A stretch of 32,987 nt of DNA. Origin: Crocosphaera sp. GTDB taxonomy: Bacteria; Cyanobacteriota; Cyanobacteriia; Cyanobacteriales; Microcystaceae. The stretch lies in assembly GCA_030064935.1 (NCBI GenBank), contig JASJEA010000008.1, positions 1-32,987 on the forward strand, in the 5' to 3' direction. This document shows positions 15,221-26,085 of the stretch, one piece after another. The notes below the pieces were generated by a model. It worked only from the letters and a program-made list of their open reading frames with translations, ran no database searches and had not been told where the DNA came from. Each line of letters begins with the position of its first letter. The first letter of the stretch is position 1. A program made the translations under genes and the position numbers.

Positions 15221-15645
15221 TTAATAACTCAGCTACATTAGAAATATGTAATTCCGAGATTTCTAATGGAAATAACTGTCAAGATTCCGAGTTGAAAGTA
15301 AGGTCAATAAAAAGAAGTATAGAAGGACGCGACCTGATTTTAGCAAAACTGGAATTAAAAATAATTGAAGAATCGACCAAAGGGAATGGGGAATCAAACA
15401 ATGATGGAAATTCATTTAAATCCCGACAGCAAATGATACAAGATTTATTCTGTCCTAAGAATGAAAATGATTCATTTTTATTTACTTTAAAATCAACAAA
15501 TTTTCAGGGTACACAGTGGCAAGATAAATACAAAAAAGAAGGTGACTTAATAAATAAAAAACTTTATAAAAATAATATTTGTCAACAAGATAAGTCTTCT
15601 CAAGCTTCGTTGACTATTTTCAACAAGTCATTAGACTACTATTAA
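15217..15645 (+). CDS. Hypothetical 142-residue protein (ORF C)
   Basis: I do not recognise this protein. It is hydrophilic and Asn-, Ser- and Lys-rich, with no membrane segment and no known motif; a helical part lies at about 25-55 and the rest looks disordered. The start overlaps the ORF B stop (ATGA), implying translational coupling. It ends 23 nt before narB, so the narB promoter must lie inside or upstream of this frame, or narB is read through from it. The low-complexity composition makes it possible that this is decayed coding sequence. Confidence 0.45.
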   Translation: MINNSATLEICNSEISNGNNCQDSELKVRSIKRSIEGRDLILAKLELKIIEESTKGNGESNNDGNSFKSRQQMIQDLFCPKNENDSFLFTLKSTNFQGTQWQDKYKKEGDLINKKLYKNNICQQDKSSQASLTIFNKSLDYY

Positions 15646-15668
15646 ACCCCTATTCCCCAAACTCCAAA

Positions 15669-17870
15669 ATGACAAAATCTACTAAAACTCTTTGTCCCTA
15701 CTGTGGTGTAGGTTGCGGTTTAGAAGTCTTCCCTCCGGCTCAACCAGGAAAACCTGTAAACCGAGATAGGGAAGGAAACCCCATCTGGCAAGTCAGAGGC
15801 GATCGCAACCACCCCTCAAGTTTAGGGAAAGTCTGTGTTAAAGGGGCAACCGTCAGCGAATCATTGGGGAAAGATAGGCTTAAATATCCCATGATGCGAG
15901 ATAGTTTAGAGGAGGAATTTCGGCGTGTTAGTTGGGATGAAGCTTTAAATGCTATCGTAAACCGTATTCAAACCGTACGTTTAACCCAAGGACCAGACGC
16001 ATTATGTATCTATGGTTCCGGACAATTCCAAATTGAAGATTACTACACCGTTGAAAAACTCTTTACCGGATTTCTAGGAACCAATAACCTTGATAGTAAC
16101 TCTCGTCTGTGTATGTCTTCTGCAGTTGCTGCTTATAGCCAAAGTTTCGGCAGTGACGGACCGCCCTGTTGTTATGAAGACTTAGAGTTAACCGACTGCG
16201 CCTTTTTAATCGGAACCAATGCAGCCGAATGTCATCCCATCGTTTTTAACCGTCTCAGAGTCCATCATAAAAAGAACCGTAAGGTTAAAATGATTGTGGT
16301 AGACCCCAGAAAAACTCAAACCGCAGCAGCAGCAGACTTACATTTAGCCATTAAACCAGGAACCGATATCGATCTCCTCAATGGTATAGCCCATTTATTG
16401 ATGCGGTGGCGTTGCATGGATACCTTTTTTATTGATGAATGCACCCAAAACTTTTCCGCTTATGCTGAGGTTATCCGTCATTATCCCCCTGAATTAGTCG
16501 CCCGTAACTGTGGGATTACTGTTAAAGAGTTGCAAAAAGCGGCCAAATATTGGGCCAACTCAAAAAGGGTGTTATCCTTATGGTCCATGGGGATGAATCA
16601 ATCTTCTGAAGGAACCGCAAAAGTTCGTACCCTGATCAACTTACATTTAATGACTGGAGATATTGGTAAACCAGGTGCCGGGCCATTCTCTCTCACGGGA
16701 CAACCTAATGCCATGGGGGGCCGAGAAGCAGGAGGGCTGTGTAATATTTTGCCTGGTTATCGTGTCTTGAATAACCCCCAACATTGCGCAGAAATGGAGC
16801 AGTTTTGGGGACTGCCATCGGGAAGCATTCGACCTCAAAGGGGGTTAACTGGTTTAGAAATGATGCGTGGCTTAGAAACAGGAGACATAGGTTTTTTGTG
16901 GATTGCAGCCACCAACCCTGCCGTCAGTATGCCGGATCTTAAACGGACTCAAGAAGCCTTGAAGCGATCGCCGTTTACCGTTTATCAAGACGCTTATTAT
17001 CCCACGGAAACCTCAGTCTATGCCCATATATTACTCCCTGCAGCCCAATGGAGTGAAAAAACAGGGGTGATGACTAACTCCGAGCGAGTGGTTACTTTAT
17101 GTCCTCAATTTCGAGAGCCTCCCGGAGAAGCAAGGGCCGACTGGGAAATATTCGCCGAAGTGGGACGACGTTTAGGGTTTGAGGAAGGGTTTAGTTTCCA
17201 AACCTCGGCTGAAGTTTATGCAGAGTTTGTCAGAATAACAGAAGGCCGTCCCTGTGACACCTCTGGGTTAAGTCATAACAAGTTACGCACCTATGGTCCT
17301 TTGCAATGGCCTTACACTGATAGTTGGCCTTGTCTGGAAGGGGAGGAGTTAGCCCAACAAAATCGCACTAATAAGAGACTTTATACAGATTTTCGTTTCA
17401 ACACCCCAGATGGGCGGGCAAGGTTTGCGGCATATCATTCTAGAGGGCTGGCTGAACCCCCGGATGAAGCTTATCCTTTCGTTTTAACCACAGGGAGATT
17501 ATACGGCCATTGGCACACCCAAACCCGTACGGGGCGCATTGCTAAAATTCAAAAGATGCACCCTAATCCCTTTATTGAAATTCATCCCCAAGATGCTGCA
17601 AAATTGAACATTAAAGAGAATAGTTTGGTAGAGGTGCAATCCCGTCGAGGAAAAGCTCGTTTTCCTGCCCAAATAACTAAAGCTATCTCCCCTGGTACGG
17701 TGTTTATTCCCATGCACTGGGGCGCACTTTGGGCTGATGATGCGGAGGCCAATGCTTTAACCCATCCTCATACTTGTCCTACTTCTTTACAACCAGAGTT
17801 AAAAGCTTGTGCGGTACAAATCAGTATTGCCATCGAAGAGGTAGCTTCTGGGAATTTATTCAATAATTAA
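15669..17870 (+). CDS. narB: Ferredoxin-dependent assimilatory nitrate reductase
   Basis: Reduces nitrate to nitrite using ferredoxin as donor; a molybdenum bis-MGD enzyme with one 4Fe-4S cluster. The 733-residue protein begins with the cluster-binding cysteines Cys9, Cys12, Cys16 (CPYCGVGC) and Cys56 (KVCVKG). The probable molybdenum ligand is Cys148 (SNSRLCMSS). The molybdopterin oxidoreductase domain follows, and a C-terminal dinucleotide-binding domain (about 610-720) contains [18 protein letters not shown]. Length matches cyanobacterial NarB and there is no twin-arginine signal, so it is cytoplasmic. It is 3.6 kb away from nirA-nrtP-narK, although these genes usually form one operon. I find no convincing NtcA site directly upstream. 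Confidence 0.95.
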   Translation: MTKSTKTLCPYCGVGCGLEVFPPAQPGKPVNRDREGNPIWQVRGDRNHPSSLGKVCVKGATVSESLGKDRLKYPMMRDSLEEEFRRVSWDEALNAIVNRIQTVRLTQGPDALCIYGSGQFQIEDYYTVEKLFTGFLGTNNLDSNSRLCMSSAVAAYSQSFGSDGPPCCYEDLELTDCAFLIGTNAAECHPIVFNRLRVHHKKNRKVKMIVVDPRKTQTAAAADLHLAIKPGTDIDLLNGIAHLLMRWRCMDTFFIDECTQNFSAYAEVIRHYPPELVARNCGITVKELQKAAKYWANSKRVLSLWSMGMNQSSEGTAKVRTLINLHLMTGDIGKPGAGPFSLTGQPNAMGGREAGGLCNILPGYRVLNNPQHCAEMEQFWGLPSGSIRPQRGLTGLEMMRGLETGDIGFLWIAATNPAVSMPDLKRTQEALKRSPFTVYQDAYYPTETSVYAHILLPAAQWSEKTGVMTNSERVVTLCPQFREPPGEARADWEIFAEVGRRLGFEEGFSFQTSAEVYAEFVRITEGRPCDTSGLSHNKLRTYGPLQWPYTDSWPCLEGEELAQQNRTNKRLYTDFRFNTPDGRARFAAYHSRGLAEPPDEAYPFVLTTGRLYGHWHTQTRTGRIAKIQKMHPNPFIEIHPQDAAKLNIKENSLVEVQSRRGKARFPAQITKAISPGTVFIPMHWGALWADDAEANALTHPHTCPTSLQPELKACAVQISIAIEEVASGNLFNN

Positions 17871-17887
17871 AGAATAGATTTCAGAAG

Positions 17888-19078
17888 ATGCCAATGGTCA
17901 AAAAAGAAGTATTATTTATGAGTAACGGTCATGGAGAAGACCTCAATGGCAGTCTTATTCTCCAGGAATTACTAAAAATGGCTCCCCATATTACTATTAC
18001 AGCAATGCCCTTAGTGGGAGAAGGCAATGCTTATCGTGCTTTAAATTTACCCTTAATTGGCCAACCGAAGAATTTGCCGTCTGGGGGGATATTTTACATG
18101 AACCCCTTAACTCTGTTAAAAGACATTGGTGCTGGATTAATTGGCCTGACTTTATATCAAATTCGTACCCTGTTAAAAGTTTGTTCTCGCTATGATTTAA
18201 TTGTGGCTGTTGGGGATATTTTTCCTATTACCATGGCCTATATTTCTCGTCGTCCCTATGTGGCTTTTTTGGTCTCAACGTCTAGTTTTTATGAAGGAAG
18301 ATTAAACCTTCCTTGGTTAACCCGTTGGTGTCTGCGATCGCCTCGTTGTCTGGCTATTTTTACTAGAGATGCTTTTACGGCACAAGATTTACAACAACAA
18401 GGATTCAAAAAAGCTTCTTTTTGGGGTTATCCTATCATGGATATTTTAACACCAACCCGAACTAATATAAATCTTAATCCCAATCTTCCTACCATTGCTT
18501 TATTACCGGGTAGTCGTTTACCCGAAGCCCTTAATAACTTAGCATTATTATTACAAGTTTGTGCAGAGGTAGGCAAACTAGAAACCCTACAATTTCGAGT
18601 AGCTTTAGTCAAAGCTATCCAAAAAAGTAATTTAGAAACATTAGCCAAACAGTTAGAATGGCAATATCAATCTCCAGGTATTTTACTCAAAAAACAAGAA
18701 AAAAATCTCATTCAAGTGGAATGTTATTATGGGGCTTTTGCTGATATTATTACCAACTGTGATCTAGTTTTAGGAATGGCAGGAACGGCAGTGGAGCAAG
18801 CAGTTGGCTTAGGTAAACCAGTGATTCAATTACCAGGAAAAGGACCCCAATTTACCTATGCCTTTGCTGAAGCACAAATGAGATTATTAGGAATCTCAGT
18901 AACCACCATTGGTAAACGTTATAACGATCCCAATCTTTTCACTAAAGTCGCCCAAAGAATTCAGACTATTTTAAAGGATGATAACTATTTAAAAAAGTGT
19001 GTTGACAATGGACAAGAAAGAGTGGGAAAACCAGGGGGAGCGATGGAAATTGCTCAAGCGATCGCTAAATTTATTTGA
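17888..19078 (+). CDS. Lipid-A-disaccharide synthase-related protein (GT-B fold)
   Basis: A 396-residue protein of the conserved cyanobacterial family related to LpxB. It has the two-domain GT-B glycosyltransferase pattern: an N-terminal NGHGEDLNGS motif (about 13-22), a central DLIVAVGDIFPI segment, then in the C-terminal half LLPGSRLPEA and the nucleotide-sugar region LGMAGTAVEQAVGLGKPVIQLPG. True LpxB joins UDP-diacylglucosamine to lipid X; many cyanobacteria lack typical lipid A, so the substrate here is unknown. It starts 17 nt after narB and may be co-transcribed, though the functions seem unrelated. The start may alternatively be the ATG two codons later. Confidence 0.8.
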   Translation: MPMVKKEVLFMSNGHGEDLNGSLILQELLKMAPHITITAMPLVGEGNAYRALNLPLIGQPKNLPSGGIFYMNPLTLLKDIGAGLIGLTLYQIRTLLKVCSRYDLIVAVGDIFPITMAYISRRPYVAFLVSTSSFYEGRLNLPWLTRWCLRSPRCLAIFTRDAFTAQDLQQQGFKKASFWGYPIMDILTPTRTNINLNPNLPTIALLPGSRLPEALNNLALLLQVCAEVGKLETLQFRVALVKAIQKSNLETLAKQLEWQYQSPGILLKKQEKNLIQVECYYGAFADIITNCDLVLGMAGTAVEQAVGLGKPVIQLPGKGPQFTYAFAEAQMRLLGISVTTIGKRYNDPNLFTKVAQRIQTILKDDNYLKKCVDNGQERVGKPGGAMEIAQAIAKFI

Positions 19079-19090
19079 TGAAACTCAGAG

Positions 19091-20488
19091 CTAAGATTCA
19101 CTAATTTTTGTTGACATATCTGACGTATTTTCTGCTGATTCAGACTGTTCAAAGACCACTCTTAATAAGGGAGGGGCTAAAAAGGTTGTAGCAATGACCA
19201 TTAAAACAATAGCAACATCTAAAGATTGGGGTAATGCCCCGGTTGCCGAACCTAAACCAGCAAAAACTAACCCCACTTCTCCCCTAGGAATCATACCGGT
19301 TCCAATAGCTAAACGGTTTACTTTGTCTTTAGAAAAAGCGAAGAAACCGGCAGCTACCTTCCCAACAATGGCAACAACAATCAGAAATCCGGCTACAATT
19401 AAACCTTCTCTATTCGCAGGAATAGAAGGGTTAAGAACACTGAGATCGGTTTTAGCCCCAATGGAGACAAAGAAAACAGTAGAAAAAATGAAAGATAGAA
19501 CTCCAACTCCTTCAATTAAATCTTCTTTTTTAGTGGTTCCGCCTAAAATTAATCCCGTAGCAAATGCCCCTAAAATACTCTCTAAACCCACTAAACCAGC
19601 CAGTAAACTCAGACCAATAAAGAGAATAAAAGATCCCATGCCATCGGTACCAGGGGCTTTAAACTGTTGTAAAGTGTTGATAAACCATTGACCAAAAAAG
19701 CGATTCATCACCACTGCAGCAATCATAAATGCAGCCGCTATTAAAATTAACTGTACTGCGTTCCCCACATCAATTTGACCAGTTTCCACAATACTAATAA
19801 CCACTGCCAGGATAACGATACCTAAAATATCATCCAGAATAGCCGCCCCTAAGATAATTTGACCTTCTTTCGATTTGAGAACCCCCATATCCTGCATCAC
19901 TTTAGCGGTAATACCGATACTGGTAGCGGTTAAAGCCGCACCGGCAAACAACGCAGGAAGGGCAGGAATATGAAATATATAAGTCATTCCCAAAAATCCC
20001 AAAACAAAGGGTAGTGTTACCCCAACAATAGCCACAAAAGCCGATTGGAGACCTACTTTTAGGAGTTCTTTGAGATCTGATTCTAAACCAATGAGGAATA
20101 ATAACACCCCGACTCCAAACTCGGCATTATTTTCCGTAATGATGCGAACTGGACCTGCGAAAACTGTTTGTATTTCTTCTGCGGAACTATTAGAAATGAA
20201 TTGAATAAAAGTAACCACAGATGAATTGACTTCTCCTCCTTCTAAAGCAAGAATATGTAATCCTGAAACACCGATGGCTAAACCGGCAATTAAATCACCA
20301 AGAACAGGGGGTAAGCCAACTCTAACGGCCAGTTCTTGGAAAATACGACTGGAAATGAAGATAGAAAGACCAACAATTGCTAGACAAATGGCTAAAATCT
20401 TTGTTTCATTTTCTCCTTCTGTTGCTGTGGCCATTACCCAAGGTGTAAACCACCCTAAACTAATGTTAGTGAGAATCATATTGTCCAT
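19091..20488 (-). CDS. nhaS3: CPA2-type cation:proton antiporter (NhaS3/NapA-like)
   Basis: Exchanges Na+ or K+ for protons. The 465-residue protein has about 12-13 hydrophobic segments and the ion-binding pair Asp219-Asp220 (AAILDDILGI) characteristic of electrogenic CPA2 antiporters. Other conserved features are GLPPVLGDLIAG (58-69), FLIGLESDL (131-139) and the late MIPRGEVGLVFAGLG. A region of about 90-120 between early segments is polar and extends outside the membrane. It resembles Synechocystis NhaS3, the essential Na+/H+ antiporter placed in the thylakoid membrane; localisation here is inferred. It lacks the C-terminal TrkA/RCK domain of KefB. It ends 12 nt from the convergent LpxB-related gene. 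Confidence 0.85.
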   Translation of the reverse strand: MDNMILTNISLGWFTPWVMATATEGENETKILAICLAIVGLSIFISSRIFQELAVRVGLPPVLGDLIAGLAIGVSGLHILALEGGEVNSSVVTFIQFISNSSAEEIQTVFAGPVRIITENNAEFGVGVLLFLIGLESDLKELLKVGLQSAFVAIVGVTLPFVLGFLGMTYIFHIPALPALFAGAALTATSIGITAKVMQDMGVLKSKEGQIILGAAILDDILGIVILAVVISIVETGQIDVGNAVQLILIAAAFMIAAVVMNRFFGQWFINTLQQFKAPGTDGMGSFILFIGLSLLAGLVGLESILGAFATGLILGGTTKKEDLIEGVGVLSFIFSTVFFVSIGAKTDLSVLNPSIPANREGLIVAGFLIVVAIVGKVAAGFFAFSKDKVNRLAIGTGMIPRGEVGLVFAGLGSATGALPQSLDVAIVLMVIATTFLAPPLLRVVFEQSESAENTSDMSTKISES

Positions 20489-20701
20489 AATTGAAAGTTC
20501 TTTTGTACCTGTTGGAATGAATTGTACTATTTTATGTTTCTCATTTTAATAAGATTTAAGTCTATTTGATTTTGTGTATAGCTTATAATTCTTGAGCAAG
20601 TCTAATTAGTTGGGAGTCGTTATCTAACAACTTTTCAATCTATCTATCTCTAAGATAGACTTCAGCAATTAAATTTCTATCAGATTACCGAGATCAATTA
20701 G

Positions 20702-20733
20702 AAGAGATGAGCTATATTTTTGTCTCATCTCTT
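20702..20733 (-). terminator. gyrB terminator-like hairpin
   Basis: A perfect 10-bp stem (AAGAGATGAG at 20702-20711 with CTCATCTCTT at 20724-20733; 12-nt loop) lies 11 nt past the gyrB stop. No long U-run follows on the minus strand, so termination strength is uncertain. The rest of 20489-20744 is the antiporter leader, with no gene. Confidence 0.5.
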
Positions 20734-20744
20734 GATAGTCCAAA

Positions 20745-22730
<1,986 letters not shown>

Positions 22731-22826
22731 TCAAAAATTCTAACACAAAAGGGTTAAAGACTGCTTAGAGTTGAGGTAAGAATATTGATTGTGTTTGGGT
22801 GTAACAAATGTGGAATGCAGAATGCA

Positions 22827-22870
22827 CAATTAAGAATGTAGAATGAACAGAAGAAATTAATTCTTAATTG
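22827..22870. repeat. Inverted repeat in the gyrB-purA gap
   Basis: CAATTAAGAAT (22827-22837) and its exact complement (22860-22870) are separated by 22 nt. Flanking GAATGCAGAATG and GTAGAATGAAC are variants of the same simple repeat. The gap of 327 nt between the divergent genes gyrB and purA otherwise holds only promoter sequence; a TAGAAT box on the minus strand (22737-22742) is a possible gyrB -10. Confidence 0.4.
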
Positions 22871-22934
22871 CCTTGATAAAGTCATTTTTGAGCAAAATAG
22901 AGACAATGTTGCCAGGCTCCCCAAAAACTATCCT

Positions 22935-22964
22935 TTGACAAAACCCTGATTAATTCTCTACAAT
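22935..22964 (+). promoter_or_regulatory. purA promoter, sigma70/SigA type
   Basis: TTGACA (22935-22940) and TACAAT (22959-22964) are separated by 18 bp, close to the vegetative consensus. The predicted start, near 22971, leaves a leader of only about 30 nt before the TTG start codon of purA, with no clear ribosome binding site. Confidence 0.65.
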
Positions 22965-22994
22965 GGTGGATTGTGTGAACTGTAGCTATTTTAA

Positions 22995-24341
<1,347 letters not shown>

Positions 24342-24370
24342 ATCCAATTAATTTTTAAGGAGTAACTGTT

Positions 24371-24673
24371 ATGTCTTTATCTATTGAATGTCAAAAACGT
24401 CCTGAAAATATTAAACCCAATGCCTTACGTCGTGAGGGGTTGATTCCTGCTACCCTATACGGACATAATGGCACAGAATCGATGCAATTAGCTGTTAATC
24501 AAAAGGAAGCCGCATTGATGCTTAGGGGCGTTACCGTTGATGAAACTGTAATCGATGTGAATATTCCTGATCTATCTTGGAATGGTAAGGCGGTAATCAA
24601 AGAAATACAGGCACATCCTTGGAAACGAAATTTGATTCATCTGAGCTTCTGTTATGTTAAGGGTGAAGGTTAA
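24371..24673 (+). CDS. rplY: 50S ribosomal protein L25 (bL25)
   Basis: Binds 5S rRNA in the large subunit. The 100-residue protein is the short, single-domain form and has no C-terminal Ctc/TL5 extension. Conserved features are the N-terminal AxRREGLIPATLYG pattern (NALRREGLIPATLYG, about 18-32) and the strand VIKEIQAHPWKRNLIHLSF near the end. TAAGGAG precedes the ATG. It follows purA by 29 nt and probably shares its transcript. Downstream lies a solo insertion-sequence end. Confidence 0.88.
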   Translation: MSLSIECQKRPENIKPNALRREGLIPATLYGHNGTESMQLAVNQKEAALMLRGVTVDETVIDVNIPDLSWNGKAVIKEIQAHPWKRNLIHLSFCYVKGEG

Positions 24674-24689
24674 AGAAGTTAGGAAGAAG

Positions 24690-24757
24690 CAATTCTTTTA
24701 GGGCAAGCTACTTCGTTGAACCAAGAATCCCCGCACTTGTAGGGCGGGGAGTGTCAA
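24690..24757. mobile_element. Solo IS200/IS605-like terminal sequence
   Basis: The stretch ending AGAATCCCCGCACTTG, TAGGGCGGGG and AGTGTCAA resembles the right end of cyanobacterial tnpB-bearing elements. CCCCGC (24729-24734) pairs with GCGGGG (24744-24749), and the loop bases CACT (24734-24737) could pair with AGTG (24750-24753), a pseudoknot-like arrangement known from TnpB guide RNAs. No tnpB or tnpA is nearby, so this is a remnant or a MITE. It abuts the truncated Nudix frame directly. The left limit is approximate. Confidence 0.5.
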
Positions 24758-24948
24758 AGGCAGGATTGACTATCCATGGCCGTTCCCTAATAGAAGGCTT
24801 AAGAAGGGAAGTGGAAGAAGAAACTGGCATCACAGATTTTAAAATAGAAAAACTCTTAACTGTTGCTGAAAGTTTCGTCCCTGAAACAGAAGGAAACATA
24901 TTACATACTGTTAATATTATTTATCATTTTTATATAATGGACAGTTAA
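24751..24948 (+). pseudogene. Truncated Nudix hydrolase
   Basis: A 65-codon frame (GTG at 24751) retaining the core of a Nudix box: G-LTIHG-R, then after seven residues REVEEETGI. The consensus Glu after the first spacer is replaced by Arg. Family members have about 130-160 residues with two strands before the box; here only four residues precede it, because the sequence upstream is the insertion-element end. The C-terminal half is also missing, as the frame stops shortly after NIIYHFYIMDS. It is therefore very likely non-functional. The start codon itself is contributed by the element end. Confidence 0.7.
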
Positions 24949-24972
24949 ATGACAAACTTATAATCATTTTCC

Positions 24973-25221
24973 ATGAATAAACAACCTATTACTGTGGGTA
25001 GCAAAGTGTCTTTGGTAACGAAACCCCCTTATCTAAAAACGGCTGATCCTATGCCCATGTTACGCCCTTGTGATCTTTTAGCAGTTGGAGATGAAGGTAT
25101 TGTTATCGATCGTCGTCCTGGGGGTTATTGGGGAGTTAAATTTTCTCAAGGAACTTTCTTAATGGAAAGTCAATATATTGAGGTTTTAAACTCCCAGGAA
25201 TCATCTCATATGGAAATGTGA
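24973..25221 (+). CDS. sipA: Regulatory protein SipA (DUF3148)
   Basis: A small cyanobacterial and plastid-lineage protein that binds and modulates the NblS/Hik33 histidine kinase in Synechococcus elongatus. The 82-residue sequence fits the family pattern: GSKVSLVTKPPYLKTADP (9-26), PMLRPCDLL (28-36), GDEGIVIDRRPGGYWGVKF (39-57) and a final SQYIEVL. It looks like an SH3-like beta barrel. The tail of about 12 residues (SQESSHMEM) is variable. The ribosome site is weak. It is convergent with the TPR gene, whose stop codon is adjacent, with no gap. Recognition is by pattern and I am fairly sure of it. Confidence 0.8.
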   Translation: MNKQPITVGSKVSLVTKPPYLKTADPMPMLRPCDLLAVGDEGIVIDRRPGGYWGVKFSQGTFLMESQYIEVLNSQESSHMEM

Positions 25222-26064
25222 TTATTCAGTTTTTTCTACTGTTTCTGGATTTTTATCAACTTTTGGGGACTGCAAGGAAATGTCTTTGAGTTGTTCTTTA
25301 TACTGAACAGGGGCTTTAAGAATCGCTTCTTTAAATAAGGTTTGTGCTTCTTTTTCTTTCCCTTGTTCTCGGACCAAAATTGCTTTGGCTAAAATCGGAC
25401 GAAAATCATTTTTATCCCCTTTAATAGCCTGATCATAGATGATTAAAGCATCTTCATAACGCTTTTGTTCGCTGTAAATTTCTCCGAGTAATAATTGTAG
25501 AGAAGTGAGGTTGAAAACACTTTGAGAAGCTGACTCATTGGACTGTTCCTTTATGGCTTGGTTTAAGGTATTTTGAACTAAGTTAATAGCATCTTGAGAA
25601 CGATTTTGCTGCATCAAAAGGTCTACCATTCCTTTTAGGGCTCTCATTTCCCCAGGATTGGCTGCCACAATTTCCTGATAGGTTTTAAGGGCCGCTTCAT
25701 AATTTTTTAACTGTTGTTGCGATTGAGCGAGTAAAATCCCATAATCGGGTTGTTGTGGGTTTAACTGTGCCAATCTTTTTAGTGGGGCGATCGCAGCTTC
25801 AAGATCACCTTGTCGCAGTTGGGTTTCCAAAAGTCCTAATAAGGCATTTTCGTTATCAGGTTCCCTCTCTAAGACTAACTGATACCCTAATGCTTCGTTT
25901 TCCAGGCGGGTGCTTTCTGGGGTAACAACGGAGGTTTGATCGCTTTGACTAGCTTGGACGATACTACTAAGAATAGGTAGAATGGAAAAGGAAAGTAGAG
26001 CTAACAACATCAATACTAATGCAGCATAGATCCAACTACGGTGTTTTGTTTTAGAGACTTTCAT
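25222..26064 (-). CDS. Membrane-anchored tetratricopeptide repeat protein
   Basis: A 280-residue protein with a single N-terminal membrane segment (about 12-37) that probably anchors it with the C-terminal part in the periplasm or lumen. Several TPR units follow, including LEREPDNENALLGLLETQL, LAQLNPQQPDYGILLAQSQ and QEIVAANPGEMRALKGMVDL, then a further pair after about 175. The end is polar and likely disordered. The start lies 21 nt after tamB, so the two are co-transcribed. TPR proteins are scaffolds, so a role as a TamB partner in envelope assembly is an inference from position. Confidence 0.8.
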   Translation of the reverse strand: MKVSKTKHRSWIYAALVLMLLALLSFSILPILSSIVQASQSDQTSVVTPESTRLENEALGYQLVLEREPDNENALLGLLETQLRQGDLEAAIAPLKRLAQLNPQQPDYGILLAQSQQQLKNYEAALKTYQEIVAANPGEMRALKGMVDLLMQQNRSQDAINLVQNTLNQAIKEQSNESASQSVFNLTSLQLLLGEIYSEQKRYEDALIIYDQAIKGDKNDFRPILAKAILVREQGKEKEAQTLFKEAILKAPVQYKEQLKDISLQSPKVDKNPETVEKTE

Positions 26065-26085
26065 AATAAGGTGTAAATTTATATT

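Noticed and set aside
15217-15668. An NtcA site directly upstream of narB
   Set aside because: The best candidate, GTC-N7-TAC near 15630, has the wrong spacing and half-site.
19194-19691. A 165-codon plus-strand ORF inside the antiporter gene
   Set aside because: Its Pro/Lys/Thr-rich composition is what the reverse of hydrophobic membrane codons yields; no ribosome site or family.
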